From the NCBI GenBank assembly GCA_037975125.1, contig CM075862.1, positions 17,546,283 through 17,610,282 on the forward strand: 64,000 nt of DNA. Direction: 5' to 3'. Below are positions 54,726-64,000 of this stretch, one piece after another; position 1 is the first letter of the stretch; every line of letters starts with the position of its first letter. A program made the translations under genes and the position numbers. The stretch comes from Latrodectus hesperus (taxonomy: Eukaryota; Arthropoda; Arachnida; Araneae; Theridiidae). A model generated the notes under the pieces. The model searched no databases and was not told where the DNA came from. It saw nothing but the letters and a program-made list of their open reading frames with translations.

Positions 54726-57428
54726 ATGCAGCGTGTCACAAGAAAAATGGATATGGATTTAATGAAAAGTCTTCTCGAAAAATTAGCGGAGCAGATGGCT
54801 GAGATGAAAGCTGGACAAGAAGAGATGAAAGCAAGACAAGAAGAGATGAAAGCTGGACAAGAAGAGATTAAAACCGAGATGATGAAAGAGATAAAATCTG
54901 GACAGGAGGAGATGAAAGCTGGACAAGAAGAGATGAAAACTAGACAAGAAGAGATGAAAGCTGGACAAGAAGAGATTAAAACCGAGGTGATGAAAGAGAT
55001 AAAATCTGGACAGGAGGAGCTTAAAAAGGAACTTAAGAAGGACATTGTAAGTGTTAAAGAAGAATTCTCCAACATCATTCAGGAGAAGATGAATGCAATG
55101 GAAGATAAGGTAACTTCAGTTGAAACTAAAGTTCTGGAGATAGAAGAAAACGTTGAAGAAGCATTAGACAATATGAATAAGAAGATTGAACGCTTGGAGA
55201 AGCAAATGTCAAACAAACATGAAGAACCCAACGTGGCATTTGTGCCTTCCCTAGCCAATATTAAACTCTCAACATTTGATGGGAAATCATCCTGGCAAGT
55301 ATACAAGACCCAGTTTATGATGGTAGCGGAAGCTAATGGATGGAATCCCCGAGCCCAAGCTTTTCACCTGGCGGCTTCTTTAAGAGGAGACGCGGCTGAC
55401 ATCCTCGAGACGCTTCCGGAGGAGCAGAGGCACGATTTCCAAGCCCTATCGAGTGCGCTTGAGCTGCGGTTTGGAGATAAGTGCACTAAAGAATATAGCA
55501 GACTACAGTTAAAGTCCCGCTATCAAAAAGCGGGTGAAAGTCTGCAAGAATTGGCTGCCGATATTCAGCGACTTTCCCATTTAGGATTTTCGGACTCCCC
55601 AGTTGAGACAGGTCAAGATCTGGCCCTCCATCACTTCATCGATAGTGTGCGGGATCCGGAGATACAGAAAACACTTAGACTCGCCGATGTCAAAGATATC
55701 GGATCTGCCCTTGTCTACGCACATAAGATAGAGGCTGCCCAGCAGGCCGCGCGTAAAAACCAGCACTCAATCAGAGCCGTTTCTGCTACTGATACGAACT
55801 ATGATCTAAGAAAGCAAATTGAAGATTTGCGGCGAAAATTACGTAGCTTAGAATTGAGTAAAGGTGGCAGAAACACGAAAATTCAGTGTTGGACTTGCGG
55901 TGGAGTCGGACACGTACGTAGATACTGTCCGAAAACAAAAGATGGTGGAATTCCTAAAATGGAAATACGTCAACGCAAAGAAACTCTTCATGGAAATACT
56001 GATGCATTATCAAGGAAACCGTGTAATGAAAGCTGCCGATATTGTTCTAGAGTAGAGAAAAACTATCAGCTAGTAAATCCTTCGGTACGCCAAGTTACTG
56101 TTTTACCTCCATCGAAACCAGACCCATGGAGTGATAAAGAACTTAGAGAAGCCCAAAAAGAAGACCCAGATATAAATCCAATTCTTGAATTGAAAGAATC
56201 TTCTAGTATGAGACCAAGTTGGCAGGATATCTCCACCTACAGTCCTGCTACTAAGCAATATTGGGCTCTTTGGGACTCACTCCATATAAGAAATGGTGTC
56301 TTATACAGAAAATGGGAGTCCGATGATGGACGTAATTTCAAATGGCAGCTTGTTCTTCCAAAATCAAGAGTTTCAGATGTTTTGAAAGAATTGCATAGTA
56401 GTTCAACTGGAGGCCACTTTGGAGTATTGAAAACTCTACAGAAGGTTCGAGAACGCTTCTATTGGAGCAAAACGAGACAAGATGTAGAGAAATGGTGCCA
56501 ATCTTGTGATGACTGTGCGGCACGTAAAGGACCGAAGAAACGTAGCCGAGGAAGGTTGCAGCGGTACAACGTAGGAGCACCTTTTGAGAGGATAGCATTG
56601 GACATTTTGGGTCCTTTACCACGATCCTCAAATGGCAACAAATACATACTAGTTGTCATGGACTACTTTACTAAGTGGCCTGAAGCGTTTGCAATCCCCG
56701 ATCAAGAGGCGACTACAGTAGCCGAGGTTCTAGTGCAACAATGGGTTTCCAGATTCGGCACTCCCTTACAAATTCATTCTGATCAAGGAACAAATTTCAC
56801 CTCTGTTGTGTTTAAAGGAATGTGTCAAATTCTCGGAATAGACAAGACGCAGACCACGCCACTACACCCACAATCGGACGGCATGGTAGAGAGGTTTAAC
56901 AGAACCATCTTGAATAACCTCTCCCTTATGGTTTCCAGAAATCAGCAAGATTGGGACTTGAAGCTACCGCTATTTCTGCTTGCCTATCGCAGTGCTGTCC
57001 ATGAGACCACAGGATATACTCCTTCACAGATGCTCTTTGGTCGCGAACTTCGTCTCCCTTGCGATCTTCAGTTTGGTCGTCCACCTGATACATCTTCATC
57101 GCCAGAGGAATACCTTCGAGACCTTCAGGCACGTCTTGAAGATGTCCATAACTTCGCTCGAGACCGAATCAACCTGACGACCGAAAGAATGAAGACAAGG
57201 TATGACACAAGAGCGACAGGACATGAATTTCAAGCAGGTGACAAAGTTTGGTTGTGGAACCCGATTCGACGTAAAGGACTTTCTCCAAAGTTGCAAGCCA
57301 ACTGGGAAGGTCCCTACACAGTCCTGAAAAGACTGAACGACGTCGTGGTTCGTATAAGGAAATCATCTTCTTCAAAACCAAAGGTAGTACATTATGATAG
57401 ATTAGCTCCTTATCGTAATGTAGAGTAA
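54726..57428 (+). CDS. Gag-integrase fusion ORF (copy 2)
   Basis: 900 codons from the ATG at 54726 to TAA at 57428 with no interruption (open further upstream from a TTG at 54579). Order: Gag with coiled-coil heptads (to about 55030), capsid-like region, CCHC knuckle CWTCGGVGHVRRYC (about 55884-55925), a junction at about 55940-55965, the last few RNase H residues (LHGNTDALSRKPC), then the entire integrase: H and H in LHSSSTGGHFG, CQSCDDC, catalytic D in ALDILGPLP, D in SDQGTNF and E in MVERFNR, and the full C-terminal domain to LAPYRNVE. Protease, RT and the RNase H core are absent. The integrase, which copy 1 can make only by -1 frameshifting, is here in the gag frame. Confidence 0.92.
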   Translation: MQRVTRKMDMDLMKSLLEKLAEQMAEMKAGQEEMKARQEEMKAGQEEIKTEMMKEIKSGQEEMKAGQEEMKTRQEEMKAGQEEIKTEVMKEIKSGQEELKKELKKDIVSVKEEFSNIIQEKMNAMEDKVTSVETKVLEIEENVEEALDNMNKKIERLEKQMSNKHEEPNVAFVPSLANIKLSTFDGKSSWQVYKTQFMMVAEANGWNPRAQAFHLAASLRGDAADILETLPEEQRHDFQALSSALELRFGDKCTKEYSRLQLKSRYQKAGESLQELAADIQRLSHLGFSDSPVETGQDLALHHFIDSVRDPEIQKTLRLADVKDIGSALVYAHKIEAAQQAARKNQHSIRAVSATDTNYDLRKQIEDLRRKLRSLELSKGGRNTKIQCWTCGGVGHVRRYCPKTKDGGIPKMEIRQRKETLHGNTDALSRKPCNESCRYCSRVEKNYQLVNPSVRQVTVLPPSKPDPWSDKELREAQKEDPDINPILELKESSSMRPSWQDISTYSPATKQYWALWDSLHIRNGVLYRKWESDDGRNFKWQLVLPKSRVSDVLKELHSSSTGGHFGVLKTLQKVRERFYWSKTRQDVEKWCQSCDDCAARKGPKKRSRGRLQRYNVGAPFERIALDILGPLPRSSNGNKYILVVMDYFTKWPEAFAIPDQEATTVAEVLVQQWVSRFGTPLQIHSDQGTNFTSVVFKGMCQILGIDKTQTTPLHPQSDGMVERFNRTILNNLSLMVSRNQQDWDLKLPLFLLAYRSAVHETTGYTPSQMLFGRELRLPCDLQFGRPPDTSSSPEEYLRDLQARLEDVHNFARDRINLTTERMKTRYDTRATGHEFQAGDKVWLWNPIRRKGLSPKLQANWEGPYTVLKRLNDVVVRIRKSSSSKPKVVHYDRLAPYRNVE
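54799..55030 (+). repeat. Coding heptad minisatellite in gag, copy 2
   Basis: Same 21-base units as copy 1, but arranged as a higher-order duplication with two EEIKTE-MKEIKSGQ modules instead of one and fewer simple units. Confidence 0.8.
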
Positions 57429-57604
57429 AAATTAGTAGACCATGGTCTCTTTGTAAATATAGATAATTTTAATCTTTTCTATTTTCTTGTATTTTTAGTT
57501 GCTTGTGTATGTAATGTGCTCTGTATCCTCTTGAAATGTAAATTCTCTTATAATTAATTTGGCCTCCTATCAGGGGATTGTACTGCCCGGGACGTGCAGT
57601 CCTT

Positions 57605-57616
57605 GAGAGGGGGCAA
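57605..57616 (+). other. Polypurine tract, copy 2
   Basis: GAGAGGGGGCAA immediately before the 3' LTR. Confidence 0.85.
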
Positions 57617-58224
57617 TGTTACAAATTTGTAAATAATGATTATATTTGTCTTAAAATATCTCAGACAGATCAGAAATTCTCACATTTTGGGCAAAAATTG
57701 CGGTATTTAGACGTGTTGTAGTTTAAAAGCGGATTTCCTAATGATTTGGCGACTTGGCGACAGTTGGCGAGATTCTTGGCGACTTGGCGACTTTTGGCGA
57801 GATTTTTGGTGACTTGGCGAGAAATCGATACTTCTGGAAACATCCATCACCTAAGCTCTAGGACCAATATTTTCCGAGATAGCCTAGAAGCTTCCAGAGC
57901 CTTGGCGAAATTGGTAGATTTCTCCGCCAAGTCAGGTATAAATACCGCAACCCGACATGGAATAGAAAATATAGTTTTTGTGAAGACAGTCAGTGAGTGA
58001 AGACGATTAGTTGTGACTGCTAGTTGTTCTCTGTCTGAGGTATTTGAGACCTGTGATTGGAAGCTATTTCTTATTGTATCTGACGAATTGTAGCTGTATA
58101 ATTGTGATTGTTACAGCGGGAATTTCGTTTATTTAGTGAAGTTTTTACGAATAAAAGTCTTGTGTTCATTAAGTGGTCGCTTTATTCAACTCTCAATCAA
58201 CACGAACCCGTGGAGCTCGGTACA
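57617..58224 (+). repeat. 3' LTR, copy 2
   Basis: 608 bp, same sequence as 54088-54695 by eye; AATAAA at 58150-58155 would end the element RNA. Confidence 0.95.
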
Positions 58225-58228
58225 ATAT

Positions 58229-61200
58229 TAATGATAATTTAACCAGCGATATAAATTAAACTAACTTATATTTAATATTTAATTATATTTTACTATTTCA
58301 TATAAATTTCTTTTTCAATATTAAACATTTTAATTGAATTTAATTTTCATATAAATCTGTGTAATAAAAGGAATATCGGATCTATACAAATGTCATATAC
58401 TATAAAATTACATATTTATGAACATAAATAGAAAATTATATTTTCTTTAAAAATAAAGAATTATGTATGTAAACCAGAATACTTAGCACCTACGAGAAAA
58501 TATTCGAATATAGGAATTTGCCTTTATGATAAGTTATAGAATTTTACTTCATATACATAATTTCACTGTTCTATATGCCTCAATTGTGTATTTATCTTAA
58601 ATATTTTTAGATGAAATTACTCCTCACGGAGAAGTAAAAATAAGAGAGCTATGTGGTATTAATAAAATGTGTGTGTGTGTGTGTGTGAATTTAATGTACT
58701 AACAATTAAACAGTATTTTTAAATAAAAATGTATGATAATTGCTTCTGTAAAATAGATAAACACATTACTATAGTAAATAATTCAGACGCAGTTTTTTAC
58801 TATTGACACAATACATAAATTTACAGTTTTTAAAATTATTTGCATATACAAAAGTTTTTGTTATAAATGAAGAATTTTATCAACTAATAAATTTTTTAAT
58901 TTGCATTGTTTGATCTGCAAGTATCTTTTGATATCATAAGAGCTCAAATAAATTAAATTAATAAACAATTAACATTTTTACTTTACATACTATAAAAACA
59001 GTATTTACTTGTCATTTGTTTTTATGATTGTTGAGGAATATATGTTATATAAAATTCCATAGTTATTTACTTATTATGGTCTTTCAAATTAATGTAATTC
59101 TTATTCGTTTGAAATTTAATTGAAGAAAAGTTACTTTAATGTGTAAATGTTTTAAATAAATAGACTACAAATGTCTATGCCAGGGAGTAAACTTGGAAAA
59201 CTCTCAGGCACTCATCTTGAAAGACATGTATGCTTAAAATAATGATATAATATCATAGGTTATATATAGAGAAATAACATTAAAAATACAGAAAATAGTA
59301 TCAACATAAAGAAATAATATAACTATAATTATATATCTACTGTTAAAAATGTACTGGAAAAATGTATAAATACTGCTAAAAATGTACTGGAAAGATAATT
59401 TGAAATGTACTAGTAAAATGTATATTGCCCAAATGTTTACTGTAAACAGTCCAGCTCACAATGGCCTTAAGAGTTAACTCTATGGCAATTGTAACAACAG
59501 CATTCTTCGGAGTGGAAGATTTTTGATCTTGTCTAACAACTTCTGAAGAAAAGGGATGATTGAATCTAATTTTTCAGTGTAGGTACTAAAAGTTTTCAAG
59601 TTACTTTCTTATGATACATCAAACCCAGTCTCTGTTTACGAAGAAGCTCTCTCATAACGAACACAATATAGATATTTAAAGAAATACTAAACAACTGCTT
59701 CAAGTTGTTAGACTTTTTGATATAAATTGTCTGTATATTGTACTGAAAAGTTTTAATAATTTAACGCATATTTTTTATGGTACAAGATTTGCAAGAATAC
59801 TAATTCAATTGAAACGATTGTGTAAAAAGTATCTTAGTTTACTTTAAAAAAAATCTCAAAGTTCTTAGAAATCATTAAATACTTAGAATTTTAAAAATAA
59901 ATTAATAACTATTTCGGGATAAAATTTATGAAAATTTCCTTCAGATCCAAGCTGTATTTAACTAAGCAATTTTAAAACTCGGTTAAAATTCATTTATTAA
60001 AACTTTTTTGAAAAATACTGATGTCTACATTTAAAAAATAAGTAAAATAATGCTTCCAATAAATGCTATAAAACTTAAACAACCGCACTTTGAATATAAA
60101 TCCAGTTCTAAATTTTCCAGCTAAGCAGTTTTTGTTTACTTATTGTATAATTTATCTTTTTAAATTCTTCAATTAAATTATTTCATAAATTATCAAATGA
60201 ATAACAAGATAATAGTTATAAAAATCCCATATTTTACTTTATGGGAAATGTGTGTGTTCTGAATTTTTAAAAATTCTATTTCTTGAGGCTTCCAAAATTT
60301 TCTTAAAAATCAGTTAATTATCAGAATTTGCTTAGGTTGCAAGTCAAATTGTTTAATAAAAAGGCTAAAAAAATTGTAGGAAACAAAATATTAATTCCAA
60401 AAAAATTTTTTTCCCTATACAATCAATTTTACTTAAATACATATGCTAAAAATAGTAATTTTTTTATGTTAGAAGTATTCGACACTAACAAACATTTGTA
60501 AATTTATTTAGTACTGACACTTTTTTTATTTACTTATTAGCAATGTTTACTATTTGCTTCCAAAAAAAATATATACTCATATTTACCTTTTATTTCTAAA
60601 AATTATAAAACACAAAGTGAGAAATAAAAATGAAGAATCAAATAAATTGCAAAGAACAAATTATTAATGGCATTTGGAAATGTTCAATATCTGAAATTAG
60701 TTAGAGTTTTTTCTCCAGCAATTTCCGATGTTTACAAAACTGAAACCTAACTGGAAATTAGCTATAACTAACAATGTTTTTCATTGACGAAATATTTTAC
60801 CAAATTGATTATGAAAAGGGAGGTAAGTCCTTTTGCCTTATTTCTTGGCATAGATTTGGTTTAATTTGTTTGTCACGTAATGGTTATTTTCGCACAAAGA
60901 GGCAAAATAAACACTACAATTTAAAGTTTCATGACATAGGAATATGGATTTTGATTCAAAATACAAAACATATAGAAAATTAAATATACCATAAAAATAA
61001 TATTTTTTATTATGTACTTTTTCAGAAATAGCTGCTTATCCAAAAATCTGAGAATTTGAATGTACTTTATAATTATTGTAAATCTAAAAAATTATGACTT
61101 TACTAAAAAATATAATTTAATTGTTTTTGACTATAAGTATTCTTGCACAAAAACAGAACACAAAATTGTCTTTCTATTTTTATTGGTTTTGCAGAAAACT

Positions 61201-63844
61201 GCAACTAAGGTTCGCATACAACAGATTTTTAAAATTACATCATATTCCAACATTAATACATAATTATAATTTTGTAGGTACCAATTGCAATTTTACCAAA
61301 TCAATAATTATTTTGATTTTTCAATTTTAAATCAATTACAGCAGACTAACAAAATAATTGACAAAAATATTACAACAGACAATTCCAAACTTTTTTACAT
61401 ATCAAATAAGATATTCAACAATATTATTAAACTCTTAATTTTTTTACACACCAAATAACTAGTATAATATTTATAACTTAATATATGATATCTTAATATT
61501 TGATAAAAATTGTAAGAATAACTTTAAAATTGAAAGAATAATTTTAATAAAACTGATAAAGTTTAATTTTTCTTGAATTTTTCATATGAATAATTTAGGA
61601 GTCATTTTAAAATTTAGAAATACCATTAAACAGGATTTTTCTGGTATCATTTAACAGAAATTAATACTTTTCCAATAACTTAAATTATAAATTTAACAAA
61701 TTTCTGCATGTCTAATTTGATAAAATATATTAACATACAATAAATTTTAAATTTTTTATGCATACAATTAGGAAATTATTTTATAACTTTTTTAATTTCA
61801 ATCATAATTATTTTCAATTTAAAATATTTTAAATTTAACATTTAAAACATTGTTGATACAATACTAAAATGGCATACTGTAAATGATTAATATTTTCTAT
61901 GTGGTACTATGTTAAAAGGTTATTGTGAGACATTTGAATATTTGACAAGTATTGCCATCTGGAAAGACATTTTATAGATAATGGGCAGTGAGCACATGTT
62001 GCAGGAAAGAAAAGCAGCAAGGCATTCAATCCAATAAAAGGGCATGCAAAGTAATATCAATTTTCTGTTTTTCATTAGTTGCTGGGATTAAACACAGAAT
62101 CTTTCATAGAACAACATGAACTTATCAATAGGCTACACTGAACTTTTAATATATTTCTTACTGAAAAACTTTCACAAATAAAACTTTTATTATAATAAAA
62201 TATACACTTCATATTGTAATGATCATAAAAATGCAAAGAAACCATTTTGGTATTGTACTAACAATATATATTACATAAAAATGAATTATTTTTTAAATAA
62301 AAATTTAACTTTAGTGCAAAATTTAAATATACCAGAAAAATATAATTTTGAATTTTCTAAATTTAGCAGATATTTTTTAAGTGGTATATGTCTTATTTAA
62401 TAATACACTAAACATTATAAGAATATTTCAATTGATAAAACATATAGAAAACATAATTTTAATTTATCAATTAGACAAAAAATTATTAATCATCAAATTA
62501 TTTAAGAACTTGGATTTATTGCAATGAAATTATTTTAAAATTAAATTTATTTTAAAAATAATTATGATTTAAAATGCACACTAATAAATGAATTCTTTGA
62601 AATGTTAAACTGAACTTTAGGTTCAATATAAAATATTTTTAATATTAAAAATTATTTTTTTGAGTTATTAAAATTTAAATGTACATTTCTTATTAAGAAT
62701 TATAAATTTATCTAATATTAAATTCTTTGATATTTAAAAATTTACATTTGAAGGTATATTAAAAAATTTGATTATTAATTTTCAAGAATCATTTTAAATA
62801 TTAATTGTGCTATTATAAATAATTACATCTAAATATAATGAAGTTTTCTACCCATAAATGAAATATACCACTTTAAAAAATGCTAAATTATTAATACCTT
62901 ATATTACAGAAATCCACATAGTTAAGATGTATCAGTGTTTAGACCTGATTTGAAATATTTTTTTAAAAAAATTTCATCAGGTAAGAGAAGTTTCCAGAAC
63001 AAAGGACAATTTAATGCAAATCATTAACACATATTCATTGCTTTGATTTGCAATTATATAAATATTTTTTTCCATCTGTCAATTTCACTTTTTTTGAAGT
63101 CTAAGTGTATAAATATTACTTTGATATTTTCAGAGATAATAATAAAAAAGGCAGTATTTATCTACATCAAAGGCCTGTATTGGAATCTTAAACCCAGACT
63201 ATCTCTATTAACAAGCAACATTTATAAAAAATATATGAAAATACTTTATTTCTTAATTCATTCATGTACAGTGAACACAACATTTGTTGATACATGTACT
63301 AATAAAAAAATAAATACAGGTTGTCAACTCAGTTCTGGAAAATATAATTCTATGGAAAATTAAAAATACTTCAAATGAAATATTTTCTTAAGAAATTTTC
63401 ACATATTTCTTAAATTGTATTTCTATTTCCATTTAAGATTCAGTATTCCCTTGGGAACATTAAAATATGCAGAAACAACTGTTTCCTACTTTTTATAACT
63501 TTTTCTTTCCACTCAATTGAGAAATTTTATTTTCATAACTTATTAATAATGAAAATCAAACACTAAGACAATAAAATTGCTAGTCATTTGATGAATTTAT
63601 GACATTCATAGCATATTTTGCGATCAGTACAATACGAAACACCACAATATTGTCAATTCAGAATACATAATATTATCTTATAATCTTTCAGACTCTCAGA
63701 CTAATATTTACAACATCAACATAATTTCAATTAGATAACATAAGGCCTGTGTAATTCTTGACTTCAACTTTCCCTGTCAAAGTATCTTATTTGACATTTA
63801 ATTTTTTAACCTTTTATTCAAGCTTCTATTCAAAATTGCTTCAT
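58229..63844. other. AT-rich intergenic or intronic DNA
   Basis: No coding frame, RNA gene or transposon could be supported. Small features only: (GT)n at about 58669-58687, and two 21-base direct repeats CTGYTAAAAATGTACTGGAA at 59340-59360 and 59373-59393. It could be intron or 3' untranslated sequence of a gene outside the window. Confidence 0.45.
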
Positions 63845-64000
63845 GGTAGTTAAATACTTTTTTTTATCCTACGCTCGACCTTGGTTTTTAAACCATTAGT
63901 CTCTGTCGGGCAGCCCAATACAATCTTGAGGTGAATGAAAAGTCATCTTCCGCAGAGTTTCGAACTGCGACGTCTGAAAGTCCAGGGCAAGTGTAACTGT
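63845..64000 (-). mobile_element. SINE-like fragment at window edge
   Basis: Minus strand from the edge: CTTGCCCTGGACTTTCAGAC, then GCAGTTCGAAACTCTGCGG (B-box/T-arm-like), then a body rich in GC ending in an A-run near 63860. Truncated by the window end. Confidence 0.4.

Larger units (their letters stand above)
54088..58224 (+). mobile_element. Internally deleted Ty3/gypsy retrotransposon (copy 2) with Gag-integrase fusion
   Basis: 4137 bp with two 608-bp LTRs that look identical, flanked by ATAT at 54084-54087 and 58225-58228. Same family as copy 1 but in the opposite orientation. The internal part is 2921 bp against 5077 bp in copy 1; the missing part covers the gag end, frameshift signal, protease, RT and most of RNase H. 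Primer-binding site, purine tract and both LTRs remain, so the RNA could still be a substrate for reverse transcription by another copy. Confidence 0.95.

Overview
The window is eukaryotic, AT-rich and mostly non-coding. It holds a few spliced host genes and many transposable elements at different stages of decay. Protein family members, long introns, tRNA-derived SINEs and the Ty3/gypsy families all fit an arthropod. I infer a chelicerate, probably a spider, but the sequence alone does not prove it. Nothing looks bacterial or archaeal.

Host genes. At the left edge, on the minus strand, lies the first coding exon of glycogen synthase (642-771); the rest of the gene runs off the window. A possible first exon of an unidentified minus-strand gene (10543-10669) sits head-to-head with SNRPB (SmB/SmN), which I could assemble completely on the plus strand as five exons between 11097 and 25232 (240 aa). 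Its first coding exon holds only the ATG. Its second intron carries an antisense 4.4-kb Ty3/gypsy element. A possible terminal exon of an unknown plus-strand gene lies at 43073-43280.

Mobile DNA, left to right: a Tc1 fossil (2220-3100); a nearly complete but broken hAT element with a perfect 8-bp target duplication (3288-6350); a non-LTR fossil next to another Tc1 fossil (8700-9725); the gypsy in SNRPB intron 2 (15994-20400); a decayed hAT (26468-28295); a tRNA-derived SINE with a perfect 12-bp target duplication (29965-30182); a third Tc1 fossil (30490-31170); an internally deleted PIF/Harbinger element with MADF and transposase remnants (34189-36025) and an isolated copy of its terminus at 40820; and several SINE-like pieces.

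The most interesting region is 43434-58224. It contains two young copies of one Ty3/gypsy family in opposite orientation. Copy 1 (43434-49722, minus) has LTRs that look identical and full-length gag and pol joined by a -1 overlap, with a textbook GGGAAAC slippery heptamer followed by a short hairpin. Copy 2 (54088-58224, plus) has lost the frameshift site, protease, reverse transcriptase and most of RNase H. The deletion is in frame, so one uninterrupted ORF now fuses Gag directly to a complete-looking integrase. Both copies carry an array of TTGGCGA motifs in U3 and sit at ATAT target sites. Between and around them are long (TA)n arrays. From 58.2 to 63.8 kb I see no convincing gene.
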